This document shows positions 13,801 to 23,218 of a stretch of DNA of 64,000 nt, piece after piece. A program made the position numbers and the translations under genes. The stretch comes from Cyrtodaria siliqua (lineage: Eukaryota; Mollusca; Bivalvia; Adapedonta; Hiatellidae). The stretch spans positions 248,001 through 312,000 of the forward strand of contig JAWPHD010000282.1 in NCBI GenBank assembly GCA_037043455.1, in the 5' to 3' direction. Numbering within the stretch: position 1 is the stretch's first letter; every line of letters begins with the position of its first letter. Under the pieces are notes generated by a model that worked only from the letters and a program-made list of their open reading frames with translations, did not search any database and was not told the DNA's origin.

Positions 13801-16548
13801 TAAGTGTATATCTTTTACACGAAACATCAAAAAAATGCATTCTAATACAAAACTTATAGATACTTCTGATTTGTCAATCAAATCTAACTAACGCATGAAT
13901 ATCAGAACCCATCTTAGCCAAACATCTCAGCCAATCAGAACCCATCTTTCCAATAAGAAACCATCTTAAACAATCAGAACCCATCTTTCCAATAAGAAAC
14001 CATCTTAACCAATCAGAACCCATCTTTCCAATCAAAAAACATATAGCCAAACAGAACCCGTTTTACCCATTAAGAACCCATCTTATCAATAGTGCTCCTT
14101 TGTATGTTTCCAGGTTAATTACGTAACACAGTGAAGTTGTGTGAATTTGGCTGACAAACAGAAGCATCGTTAATAAAATTTAGTGAAACTTTTTAACTTC
14201 CTTACTTAAAAAAAATCCTATTTTGTTCAAATTCGAAATAATTGTTCATACCGTGGTCCGAGTATTAACTTTCATACCCCATCCAACCCCTTCTACTAGA
14301 AGCGAAAACGGGTTTGGCTGGGGTATGAAATAGAACCTTAAATTCAGCTTAAAAAGTTTGCATACTAGTATTGTAAAATTAAAACATTTAATAGGTTATT
14401 TTAAACAGGTTATCACATATTTTTCAGTAAAAAATGTTTTAAATATGTTTTATTGTCGAAATATCTGTTATAAAATCGTGCTAATATAAGCTTTCCCATC
14501 GCTTAATGGAATTAAGGCGGGACAACGTAATGTTAAATTAGATATCTTAATAGATGCATATTTTTTGTTTAATATTATGTTTATGTTGTTTGAAATGCGA
14601 ATAAAGTAGGCAAGCTAAGAGCAATAATCGGAACCTTGCTTTGTTTCATCACAGGTGAGATGTGGATTGGTATTACATTAGCTATGGTTGTAGAGCTGGT
14701 TCCCAGCAACATTCGCACATCAGCCGTGGCCGTGTACCTGTTCATCATCAGTAATATTGGCGGCAACATGCCACTGCTGGTGCCCCCTATACAGCAAGCT
14801 TTCGAAGACGTTGGTTACACCAAGTCGCAGTCATTAAGAGGTAATATTTGGAGAGTAATATTCATGATTTTTGTATGGTTAAATACTTTATATGTGGCAA
14901 CTGGAATGTCTTTGCACCCAGCGAGGTCACTGTTGAAACAAATTATAAACTCAATTTTCACCAGAAATGTGACTGTTGTAGCATATGATAAACTCTGTTT
15001 GCACAAAGCAAGGTTAATCTTGAAGCATATGATAAATTAAATTTGTAAGCAGCGAGGTGAATGTTGAAACAAATTATAAACTAAGTTTGCACCAGAAAGG
15101 TGAGTGTTGAAGCATAGGATAAATTCAATTTGCACTCAGCAAGGTGAATATTGCAATATTTTATAAACTCAGTTTGCACCAGAAAGTTGAATGTTGAAGC
15201 ATACAGTAAACTCATTTTGCACCCAGCAAGGTGAATGTTGTAGCATATGATAAATACATTTTGCACCCAGCAACGTGTCTGTTGAAGAATATGATATACA
15301 CAGTTTGCACCCAGCAACATGTCTGTTGAACAATATGATATACACAGTTTGCACCCAACAACGTGTCTGTTGAACAATATGATATACACAGTTTGCACCC
15401 AACAACGTGTCTGTTGAAGAATATGATATAAACAGTTTGCACCCAACAACGTGTCTGTTGAAGAATATGATATACACAGTTTGCACCCAACAACGTGTCT
15501 GTTGAACAATATGATATACACAGTTTGCACCCAACAACGTGTCTGTTGAAGAATATGATATAAACAGTTTGCACCCAACAACGTGTCTGTTGAAGAATAT
15601 GATATAAACAGTTTGCACCCAACAACGTGTCTGTTGAAGAATATGATATACACAGTTTGCACCCAACAACGTGTCTGTTGAACAATATGATATACACAGT
15701 TTGCACCCAACAACGTGTCTGTTGAACAATATGATATACACAGTTTGCACCCAACAACGTGTCTGTTGAACAATATGATATACACAGTTTGCACCCAACA
15801 ACGTGACTGTTGAACAATATGATTAACACAGTTTGCACCCAACAATGTGACTGTTGAAGAATATGATATACACAGTTTGCACCCAACAACGTGTCTGTTG
15901 AAGAATATGATATAAACAGTTTGCACCCAACAACGTGTCTGTTGAAGAATATGATATACACAGTTTGCACCCAACAACGTGTCTGTTGAACAATATGATA
16001 TACACAGTTTGCACCCAACAACGTGTCTGTTGAACAATATGATATACACAGTTTGCACCCAACAACGTGTCTGTTGAAGAATATGATATAAACAGTTTGC
16101 ACCCAACAACGTGTCTGTTGAACAATATGATATACACAGCTTGCACCCAACAACGTGTCTGTTGAAGAATATGATATAAACAGTTTGCACCCAGCAAGGT
16201 GACTGTTGAAGAAAATGATAAACTCAGTTTGTACTTTCACTGTTGGAGCTAATCTGATTGCAAGCCACATATATTCATGTTATTATCTAGACCAGCTGGT
16301 ACCCTGTACATATCTACTGTGGCTGACTTTTGCTTGGTACCGTGTTGTTGGTTCTAATGACCATTAATTTTCGCTGTTTCTTTTCAGGTGCCCTTTACAT
16401 TCTATACCCTGGCCTGTATGTACTGGGTGCAGTGTTGTTCGTACCAGCCATGTTTTTGATGAAGAGAGATCAGGCTAAAGTACAGTCAGAGTCGGAATAC
16501 GTCACAATGGAAAATAAGTTGTCAAGAGCAAGCTCTTTGAACAACTAA
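1707..16548 (+). CDS. MFS transporter, spinster-like, C-terminal two-thirds (six exons; 5' end outside window)
   Basis: Joined exons 1707-1869, 9813-10050, 10849-11045, 12398-12482, 14655-14840 and 16388-16548 give one open frame of about 342 residues ending in TAA. Every junction has AG/GT and compatible phase (0,1,0,1,1). The first exon needs two bases from an upstream exon (GG|G), so the gene starts left of the window. The product has about eight hydrophobic segments, corresponding to TM5-TM12 of a 12-TM MFS carrier, and a charged central loop after TM6 (KEPERKNASAEAEKSD). An MFS motif-A-like sequence, GGFISDRVVKGRG, lies after TM8. The opening GEAGCTPF-like stretch resembles the spinster/SPNS-type lysosomal-lipid and organic-solute carriers and their bacterial relatives. 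Substrate and membrane cannot be read from the sequence. A hydrophilic tail ends the protein. The introns hold three different minisatellites. Confidence 0.85.
1955..2165. repeat. Short dispersed element ('aaccctttgcc ... gatcagcctgc')
   Basis: The pattern 'ttaaccctttgcc', 'gtaaacccagatcagcctgc', 'ctgatcagggtttaca' and a closing 'gcgggttaaggg' gives weak inverted ends. A relative lies at 49313-49525. I know this type as a common mollusc interspersed repeat. Confidence 0.55.
2157..2246. repeat. 44-bp tandem duplication
   Basis: The unit beginning 'gggttatgaaaaaaaagat' occurs at 2161 and again at 2205 with one or two differences. Confidence 0.85.
2298..4460 (+). repeat. Composite dispersed-repeat block bounded by a ~250-bp direct duplication
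   Basis: The stretch from 'cgaaaagttctataatattg' through 'gagccgaaggctcaaggtg' at 2298-2560 is nearly identical to 4212-4460 (offset 1914). Between them are degenerate tandem units of about 120 bp ('gcttatggtcctctaccaag', 'tggtgaccctggggtcaaat') and another repeat at 3840-4175. Open frames here are incidental. Confidence 0.75.
5100..5640. repeat. Degenerate interspersed repeats with poly(A)/poly(T) tracts
   Basis: It contains 'ctgtctgtctgtctgcc', two copies of 'ttgctgcaact(a/t)gtcatt', and the 'ccgaccgaccctattttt' sequence seen again near 42970. No gene was found. Confidence 0.4.
6250..7310. repeat. Minisatellite: 49-bp units grading into 18-bp units
   Basis: From 6292, a 49-bp unit ('gatctgacatcctcactgac' plus 29 bp) repeats about eight times. 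From about 6706 the array changes to shorter units around 'ttgacatccacactgacc' (18 bp) with longer composites containing 'ttgacaactacactgac'. Because 18 is a multiple of 3, long frames arise on both strands (Val/Asp/Lys-rich on -, Thr/Leu-rich on +); these are not genes. Confidence 0.92.
7565..7770. repeat. Fragment of a bivalve-type repeat ('gtctgtccgtccgtcatcaaa')
   Basis: It contains the 'tccgtccgtc' core and 'gatgcaagttggttgaaagt', similar in style to the other host-gene-free repeats. The 65-codon frame has no recognisable domain. Confidence 0.35.
8090..9750. repeat. Degenerate 'aaccagtcttgggt' array interrupted by a foldback element
   Basis: Loose repeats of 'accagtct(a/t)agtatc' and 'aaataactag' occupy 8090-8573 and 9505-9750. 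The 923-bp element at 8578-9500 lies between them, so it inserted into an existing array. Confidence 0.7.
8578..9500. mobile_element. 923-bp foldback element flanked by TTAA
   Basis: Arms of about 190-200 bp (8578-8777 and 9312-9500) are inverted copies of each other, starting GGAC(T)TTTGGTCAGCCATC and GGAATATTGGTCAGCCATC. TTAA lies immediately outside both ends (8574-8577 and 9501-9504), fitting a TTAA target-site duplication as in piggyBac-type elements. The 530-bp centre has no ORF, so it would be non-autonomous. A one-arm relative is at 42062-42258, also ending at TTAA. Confidence 0.8.
9813..10050 (+). CDS. MFS transporter exon: TM6, central loop, start of TM7
   Basis: The acceptor is CTGTTTCAG|GGTTGG; the donor is GCAG|GTAGGT. 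The frame begins GWRWSFFISGIPGILIGI (TM6) and runs into the charged cytosolic loop LKEPERKNASAEAEKSD, then KLGMILKPFLAPSLILAVLA (start of TM7). The WR..F...G.PG pattern at the TM6 entrance is common in MFS carriers. It ends in phase 1. Confidence 0.88.
10849..11045 (+). CDS. MFS transporter exon: TM7-TM9 with motif A
   Basis: The acceptor is CTCAACTTGCAG|CT; the donor is TTTG|GTAAGC. After the split Ala codon it reads GYVFAYNTQPYFTSIGES, then YMGWIPIVGGSLGVFVGGF and ISDRVVKGRG, the second motif-A copy expected between TM8 and TM9. TM9 begins with ARVVVVIASL. The open frame extends 250 bp upstream of the acceptor, but that stretch is intron: it lacks transporter features and the phase only fits the exon at 9813 if splicing occurs at 10849. 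Confidence 0.88.
11139..11800. repeat. 16-bp minisatellite, about 40 units
   Basis: The unit is 'caacaattagtactgt' with the frequent variant 'cagcaattagtactgt' and some one-base indels. It lies in the MFS intron between the exons at 10849 and 12398, about 90 bp after the donor. Confidence 0.93.
12398..12482 (+). CDS. MFS transporter exon: TM9 end to TM10 start
   Basis: This is a short 85-bp exon with acceptor TTTTACAG|GTAATT and donor TTTG|GTAAGT. It reads VIAAPFAAGTLFFDPPYAY and then ICQIPCYLFG, hydrophobic and consistent with the end of TM9, an extracytosolic turn and TM10. The phase (enters 0, leaves 1) matches both neighbours. Confidence 0.82.
12675..13420. repeat. Bivalve-type dispersed repeat with internal ~175-bp units
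   Basis: It begins 'ttttagctctaatggcc' with 'gtccgtccgttaactttt'. It then has three degenerate units containing 'gatagggc(t/c)t' and 'accagattgttgatatcaat'. The overlapping open frame at 12344-12886 contains the genuine exon only at 12398-12482. Confidence 0.6.
13905..14095. repeat. 39-bp minisatellite, about four to five units
   Basis: The unit 'caatcagaacccatctttcc' plus 19 bp starts at 13932, 13971 and 14010, with decayed copies on both sides. Confidence 0.85.
14655..14840 (+). CDS. MFS transporter exon: TM10-TM11
   Basis: The acceptor is TCATCACAG|GT; the donor is AGAG|GTAATA. It reads GEMWIGITLAMVVELVPSN, then IRTSAVAVYLFIISNIGGN and MPLLVPPIQQAF. GE.W.G...A...D/ELVP...RT is the second-half counterpart of the GEAG...LRG sequence in the first exon, as expected from the internal repeat of MFS proteins. 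The 44-bp minisatellite starts about 70 bp past the donor. Confidence 0.88.
14911..16235. repeat. 44-bp minisatellite, about 30 units, in the last MFS intron
   Basis: The unit is 'tttgcacccaacaacgtgtc' plus 24 bp; starts are spaced exactly 44 bp apart (for example 15304, 15348). The central copies (15300-16190) are nearly identical while the left edge to about 14911 is divergent, as expected of unequal exchange. The minus strand is free of stops in all three frames over long stretches (up to 369 codons), a by-product of the unit sequence. Confidence 0.93.
16388..16548 (+). CDS. MFS transporter last exon: TM12 and C-terminal tail
   Basis: The acceptor is TTTCTTTTCAG|GT. It reads GALYILYPGLYVLGAVLF and VPAMFLMKRDQAK (TM12), then a hydrophilic tail with SESEYVTMENKLSRASS, ending NN-stop (TAA at 16546-16548). 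The first copy of AATAAA downstream is at 16566-16571, only 18 bp after the stop, so the true poly(A) site may be further on. Confidence 0.88.
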
Positions 16549-17526
16549 TGAATTGGCATTTGACGAATAAATTTTACCTCACAATGAATAACATTATCTC
16601 TAGAAATGCTAGATATTTGCCTATGAAAGAAGAATTCTGCAAGGCGTTTATTCAAGGCACTAACATTCGTATTTTCTGGGTGATGAAAGTAGTGGGTGGT
16701 TTACCAGAAACAGTCTCAGATTCAATCCTGCCACCCACTATTAAATGACAGTGGTTTTTTATGACAGTGGTTTTTCATGACAGTGTTTTCCATGACTGTG
16801 GTCTCTTATGACAGGTTTTGTTGTATGTTAATATGAGAGAGATGGGAGATGAAACAAAATGTATTTGATTTTCACAGAATGTGGTCAGCATGACTGGACT
16901 TGATATTAATTTTGTACACTTATTATATATGGTTATGGTTAATATGGGTCTTTGTGTGTACACGTCATCATCAGACAGTGTTCTCCCCAGGAATTTGTCA
17001 TGGCATGTCGTTTTATCATAGAAAATATGCTTCAGAGTGTATCCTTATTCCTGACCCCTATATGTATGGGTAGTTTGTTAGAGAGACACTTGCTTTATAT
17101 AAGAAATAGGCTAGTGATTTTTTACTTATTTAAGCCATAAAATGTGTTACATGTCTTTTTGAAATTAAGGCATGTTGCAAAAGCATTTTGGCTCTGAAGG
17201 CATGTTAAATGTGACATGCCTTAATAGCCTAGGGAGAACACTGGACATGCATTTAAGATATTGACAGAGAACTGCATCCCATTATGTCAGTACTAATATA
17301 TCTTAGTGTTGAAATTTAAGATTCCAGGGGTTTATTACTTAACATATATATTAACTGCCCATTCCGGAAAAATTAATCCTCATTATTTTGGCAGTTTTCA
17401 TCTTTTTCTTCAAATATATGAATTCATAATATATAATTGTAAATATATTGTAGAGTGACAACAAGGAGCACAATACACCATAAAGCATGTGTCATGCCAA
17501 GCCGCAGGCCAGACAGTGTTGGGTGC
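16549..17526 (+). other. 3' flank of the MFS gene
   Basis: AT-rich sequence with AATAAA at 16566-16571. A short 'gacagtggttttt' triplication lies at 16748-16800. No gene was recognised. Confidence 0.4.
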
Positions 17527-17529
17527 TAT

Positions 17530-18100
17530 TGTTTGGGGCGCTTGTTTGAGCCAAAGGTTTTTTGGACTGTTAAGACAAAATTCAACTAGTACCCAAATAA
17601 AATGTATATCACTGAAACAGACGTTTTTAGTGGTAAATAAAAAAACCTTACTTTTCCAAATCGGTTGAGAAATAAAAATTTCACATGTAAAAGTTATTTT
17701 TGATAGGGCCTTTTCAATGCAAAATTCTGCTGCGTAAAAAATTTGAAAAATATATTTTTTTAGAATTTATATTCAAAAATGATTTTAATGTGTTGAATAA
17801 ATGTAAATGAAAACACTCTGAAAGTTTTATAGCAAAATATGAAGGCTAACTGTAGTTATTTGAGATTATTGATTTTCTGCTGTCTCGCCAACAAGGAATT
17901 TACATTGGAAAAGCCCCATCAAAAAATCATTATGGCTGTAAAATATTTATTTCTCAACCGATTTTCAAGAGTAAAGTAGTTTTATTTACCACTAGAAATG
18001 CCAGTTCTAATGATATATAACTGATTTACGTATTATTTAATTTGCTCAAGCTACTGCAGAAAAACCTTTGGCTGAAACAAGCGCCCCGAACAATAGAGCA
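17530..18100. mobile_element. ~570-bp foldback element, copy 1
   Basis: Ends are inverted: 'ctattgtttggggcgcttgt' on the left and 'caagcgccccgaacaatag' on the right, with pairing continuing inwards through 'ggtaaataaa' and 'ggttgagaaataaa'. There is no ORF. A second copy lies at 35836-36398 and a decayed one at 56247-56530. A TA dinucleotide sits at each tip, which could be a Tc1/mariner-like target duplication or part of the repeat. Confidence 0.8.
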
Positions 18101-18459
18101 TTGTCCATGGTTAGCGATGTTGCATTGTAAACATTCTCATCTCTCATCACTGCAGGTTTTAATCCCATTGTGAGCCTCTACCACAAAATAATAATAATTT
18201 CAATAAGGAATGAGTACTCGTGTAAGATCCTCTATGTAAAAAAACGAGATTTAGACTGTATCGATCACTGAGAATGAGTTTCTTGAAACCAAAAATCACA
18301 AAATTCTAAATATAAAATAATTCTAAAATGATTTAATTCATTGTTTTATGTAAAAATAAGTATAGAATCCTGAGGCACTGCTGTTTAACTTTCAAAATTA
18401 AAAGGACAAATTTAAAGTTGCTGTAGGTGATCTTGCAGTGACATGCCTTAGAAACTGTG

Positions 18460-19077
18460 TTTGAATGGTTGTCTCCCTTATTCAGCCAGCACTATCTCCT
18501 CAGCAGGTGTCAGATCGGCCTGTAGTAATGAGTTCATACCAGAGAGCCGAATTAACACATTGTTCACACTACTGTGGCATCCATACATTTATTTATTGTA
18601 TACTTTCATATTGTCCCGTTTAGTTTGCATTGATCTAAGTGTGCAATATTCTATGATATTGCACACATTGATATTGCACCGGAACTTTTTCTCGTGCTTG
18701 CTAAGAGCCGCGAAATAGAAAAAAGGAACTACTTCCAAATAAAATAACGGAATCCTTCCTATAGTGTCAACAAAAAAATATGTGTTTTTTTTCCAACCTT
18801 TTATGGCAGAAATTGATAAAATAATTGAAATGGTCACTCACCCACTGTTTTTAACGTTATCGAATGGTAAACAAACTTTAGAAAATCGCTTGATGTTTTT
18901 AATGACGTCATCCGACGTCAACGTCGTTTTCGCGCAAAATAATCATCCACACAAAATGAAACTGAATGACAAGATAGGAATTCCATCAAAAGCTATAAAA
19001 ATAACACCCAATACAATGAAAAGTAATAGTCATACAATTAACATTGATCGAAAACAATATGAAAGTATACAATAAAA
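18460..19077. other. Unassigned AT-rich segment with CRE-like sites
   Basis: A 103-codon frame (18764-19075) contains no recognisable domain. TGACGTCA (18903-18910) is followed by two more 'gacgtca/acgtcg' sites. A weakly similar segment lies at 11890-12095. More likely an old mobile element than a gene. Confidence 0.3.
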
Positions 19078-19178
19078 AGGTTATTGAATTTGTATGGCTA
19101 AATATTACTTGGAACTCGTTGTTTTGGCGCAAGACAACACGTTCCAAGTAATATTTAGCCATACAAATTCAATAACCT
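19078..19178. repeat. Perfect 38-bp inverted repeat (long hairpin)
   Basis: Arms 19078-19115 and 19141-19178 are exact reverse complements ('aggttattgaatttgtatgg' onwards). The 25-bp spacer is itself partly palindromic ('cgttgtttt ggcgc aagacaacacg'), so almost the whole 101 bp can fold. Confidence 0.92.
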
Positions 19179-19185
19179 ATAATAC

Positions 19186-19615
19186 TGAAAGGAAAAAGAA
19201 ATGCGACACGGGAATTCCTGCTATATATTGTATATACTGCACTGCACACTTAATTCCATCTATATTCCAAGGAAATCCCAAGATGTTTTGTAAAAAATTA
19301 ATCACAGTACACGTTGTAACAAGAAATTAATAATGTTGAAGTTGAAATTGAGCTAGTTCAGTCCTGTATTTAACGTAAAGAGTTTGCAAAATTTTGCATC
19401 CTAAGTTTGCTCACATGCTTGAGCCAAACGCGTACTCTACCAATAATGAAACTTTGCAGGAATACTATTTGCTGTGTTACGTGTTGTTTTAGTCTTTTTT
19501 TCTGAAAGGAAAGATCTTACGTAGTCATGTACCTTTCGATTATCAGCAGCATATTGTACATACAATATATAGCAGAAATTCCCGTGTCGGGTTTCTTTTT
19601 TCTTTCAGTATATTA
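19186..19615. mobile_element. ~430-bp element with ~50-bp terminal inverted repeats
   Basis: The left end 'aatactgaaaggaaaaagaa', continuing 'atgcgacacgggaattcctg', is the inverse of the right end 'cccgtgtcgggtttcttttt', continuing 'tctttcagtat'. There is no ORF. The body recurs at 234-655. Confidence 0.78.
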
Positions 19616-20374
19616 TTATCTGTCTCATGTACCATATTTTCAGGAATACATATGAAGATGTTGTATATCAGTCAAAAATGGAAACAAGTATTTTTCTCAT
19701 TTCATTCTTTTTGTTTGTTTTTGGTTGTTATGATTGTCCATTATTGCATGTTTAAATTCCATAATTGTGTAAACTCGCGGCATTTGAACAAAATTTTATT
19801 TTATAATCATAGTTTAAATTGTTTTATTCATTATAAGTTGTCAGGATTTATAAATATAACAGTATGAACAGTGGTATATCCATGAATTTATATGGAGTGA
19901 GTGGAGGAAGTTGTTTGGAAGAGGAGGGGGCTAAGGAGGGTTTGTGTGTGTACGTGCGCACGTGTGCGTGCGTGTGTGTAAGGGGGCTAATTGAATAGTT
20001 TGATAACCAAATAAACACCTGGTTTTAAACTGTTGTTTACCCATTTTCAAGTATCATCTGTTTTTAAGGCCAAGTTGATTTTTCTCGGTTTTAAGGAGGG
20101 GTGGGCCATACCTGGATCTGCGTCGGATACAAAAAACCATGGTATGTACATGCGTATATTTTTGTAAAAATGAAAAATACTTGTGATACTTATACATTTC
20201 TTGTGACATAAATAGTATTTGTTTCTACATTTGTTATTATATTAATGGATAGTTGTTGTATATTGTATTTTTTTTTTTTTTAAATGCTATAAAAATATAT
20301 AGAAATAAAATATAATATGTATATAATATATAAAGAAAATTGGACTTTTTCTTTGTTATTCTACCACAGGTCTA

Positions 20375-20520
20375 TCCAGCTGGCTTGTGGAACGTCGGTG
20401 GTTCTACCCAGGTGCCCGCCCGTGCACGAAAATTGCCCGGAGGGGCACCTGGGGTCTTCCTCCACCAATGGAAGCTGGAAAGTCGCCATATGACCTTAGC
20501 TGTTGGTGCGACTATAAAAT
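20375..20520 (+). repeat. Short dispersed repeat ('gtcggtggttctacccaggt')
   Basis: The 'ggttctacccaggtgcccgc' and 'gaagctggaaagtcgccata' sequence is of a type I know as widely dispersed in bivalve DNA. The small frame over it should not be read as a gene. Confidence 0.5.
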
Positions 20521-20720
20521 CCAATTCAATTAAATTCTAGCAAAGGTTTAATTATCATTTTGGTGCAATGTGCTCAACAGTAATAAGGAAAAACAATCTG
20601 CTTTGAACTACATGTATTCTAATAGTTAATATAAACGTAAAAATCCAAGTTATGTAGAAACACTAACAGGATGCTGCCAGTTTAAGAAAATCAAAATTGC
20701 CACATGTCCCTTTTATAACT

Positions 20721-21040
20721 AGTGGTGCAGTCGGTAGCATGGTGGATTTGTAACTGGAGGCCCCGGGTTCAATCCTCCGTGCTGCCACTGAGTTTCGTCG
20801 GTGTGTTCTTGGGCAAGACACTTTCTCTTAGCCTCGTCGGTCGGATGGGGACGTAAATCGGGCGGTCCCGTGTATCGGTCTATCCTCCGAGCACGTTAAA
20901 GAACCATAGGAATCTATTCGATAATAAGAGTAGGGCACGGTTCCCGGATTCCTATGTATCCTTCCATTCTCTCTGGGGCGGCTCTAAATAACCTATACTG
21001 TGTTGAAGAGCCGTTAAACAACATTCAATTCAATTCTGAC
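20721..21040 (+). repeat. tRNA-derived SINE, copy 1
   Basis: The head has an A-box-like 'ggtgcagtcggtagcatgg' and a B box 'gggttcaatcc', as in tRNA-derived SINEs transcribed by RNA polymerase III. The body contains 'gttcttgggcaagacactt', and the tail is 'aacattcaattcaatt'. Copies lie at 28262-28636 and, inverted, at 48858-49055. Confidence 0.82.
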
Positions 21041-21134
21041 AGTCTGCAGTTTTAATTTTGTTTTGGGTTTAACAATATCGAAGGAGCCTCTTCATTTACT
21101 GACTGTAATGATAGAAATTCCGAAAATGTTCTTG

Positions 21135-22322
21135 TTAGCTCTACTGGCCAAGGGGCAGCAGAGCTTATGGGATGGTGTGTTGTCCGTCTTCCGTCGTCCG
21201 TCCGTCGTCTGTTAACTCTTCTTCAAACGACTTCTCCTCAGAAACCGCTTAGCTAATTTTGACCAAACTTCACGTGGATGATCCTTAGATGAATGCTTTG
21301 TAGATTTGTTAAAATTAGGTCAGCGCTACATCCAACATGGCTGCCATTACCATATATGGTCGAAACCTTAAAAAATCTTCTTCTCCAGAACCGCTGGACA
21401 GATTTCAACAGTTTTTCTTTTAAAATGATCGCCAATGCCTAGACTGTCAAGTTTGTTCAAATATGGTGACCCTGGGGTCAAATTTGTCCCCGCCCCGGGG
21501 GTCACAGTTTTACATAGACTTATATAGGATTTTTTTTTTAAAAATCTTCTTCTCGGAAACTACAACAGCCAGAGGTTTGATATTTTGCATTTATTATAAG
21601 CTTATGGTCCTTTACCAAGTTTGTTCAAATGGTGACCCTCGGGTCACATTTGGCCCCGCCCCAAGGGTCACATGTTTTATATAGACATGTATAGGGAAAA
21701 ACTTAAAAAATCTTCTGCTCTGAAACTGCAAGAGCCAGAGGTTTAATATTTTGCATTTGCTATAAGCTTGTGGTCCTCTACCAAGTTTGTTCAAATGGTG
21801 ACCCAGGGATCACATTTGGCTCCACCCAGGGGGTCACAGTTTTACATAGGCTTGTATAGGGAAAATCTGAAAAAGTTCTTCTTCTCTGGAACCACATGGC
21901 ACAGATCTCTCATGTATTACTTGTAGCATCAGCTTATGGTCCTCTACTAAGTTTGTTCAAATGGTGACCCTGGGGTTTTTTATTTTTATTTTTTAATTTT
22001 TTTTTTTTTTTTCTATTGATTTTTTTTTTTTAAATTTTTTTTTTTAGCTCTATGTTCGACCAGTCGGACCAGTAACAGAGGAGTTCTTGATTGAATTAAA
22101 CATGCTATATTTTGCCTCGTTAATACGGTAGGGCCTTCATTTTTCATCTGCTCTTTACCAAACTTTACCAGATTCTTTAGTTATGGCCCTTGATTTAGTT
22201 AAAAAGCTGTTTTTTGCCCGAAACTTTCAAAAAAACGTATATGGCAGTCACTCACTTCATTGATGTTATAAGAGCCATGTTAGCCAGTAGAGCGTCCACA
22301 GGCCCTCTTGGGCCTCTTGTTT
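21135..22322 (+). repeat. Bivalve-type dispersed repeat block with poly(T) tracts
   Basis: It contains 'agctctactggccaagg', 'gtcgtccgtccgtcgtct', 'aacatggctgcc', then tandem ~120-bp units ('gcttatggtcctttaccaag'), matching 2432-3773. A T-rich tract lies at 21976-22045. Confidence 0.7.
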
Positions 22323-22511
22323 TTAGAGAAGTTTTTATATACAAGAGTGGTCAAAATATTTGGCAATTAGTTCAACTACAGCAATGACTAGTTGTGGTAT
22401 TGATAATTTCAATAGAGTATCTTAAATTTGTGCTAGTTTGATACTGTGTTTTTAAAAATAAATAATTGCCAGGCATTATATTAATTTTGTTGACGAGTTT
22501 AGTAAAAACAA

Positions 22512-23142
22512 TAGGGTAACTCGCCCCTGAGTCGGACAGGTTATTGGTTCTCAGCACCTATGTCTATTTATTTTCATGCTCCTACTTGCTGAAACCGTCT
22601 GGTTGCTTCCTCTGTGTTTAATGTATCGTACGATGTCAACTGTTTAGCGGTACCAGCGTTTTTGCTGGGATTACGTCGTACCTTTCGCACTCACCAAAAT
22701 TCACCCTTGAGTCGGACATTTTTTGCAACTTCAGTAGTGGGTCATAAAATTGCTTTGATGTTGCCATAAGCTCAAATAAAGAAATTGTCCTTATTTTTCT
22801 TCATGTACGTATATAAATTTCCTTACATATATTACATATTTTAGATGTCGTCTTGTGTAAAATGTTCGGATATTGGCTTCTGACTTCAGTGTTCGTCTTC
22901 AGGGCAGATATATTTACACATGCCCCAAAGTCGAACATGTTATTGCCCTTGAGTCAGACTATAAAGGTAACTGGAGAAATCAATAGATTGGGGGTAATCC
23001 TTGTTGTTATGAATGAAAGAAATCATTGGATTGCCTCCCTTTCATAGTAACAGTTATTGACCGTTTTCAGTTGAGAAAGATATTCAAATATCAATAACTG
23101 TCCGAGTCAGAGGCAAGTCCGACTTAAGGGCGAATTACCCTA
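22512..23142. mobile_element. 631-bp element with inverted ends carrying a repeated GAGTCGGAC motif
   Basis: The left end 'tagggtaactcgcccctgag' and 'tcggacaggttattgg' are inverted at the right end ('cgacttaagggcgaattacc', 'caataactgtccgagtcag'). The motif 'cc(c/t)tgagtc(g/a)gac' also recurs internally at about 22705 and 22950. There is no ORF with a known domain. Confidence 0.75.
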
Positions 23143-23218
23143 TATCAAACTTGCACAAATGTAAGATTTTATTTATTACATACAACCATAAAGCACTCTT
23201 AAAACCAACAATTAGTTT

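Noticed and set aside
15081..16270. Overlapping minus-strand frames of 352 and 369 codons
   Set aside because: They lie wholly inside the 44-bp tandem array, and all three frames are open with the same cyclic peptide.
18764..19075. 103-codon plus-strand frame as a gene
   Set aside because: No domain, low-complexity AT-rich codons, adjacent to foldback elements. Left as unassigned.
20721..20800. tRNA gene
   Set aside because: A and B boxes are present but no complete cloverleaf. The sequence continues into a SINE body repeated at two other sites.
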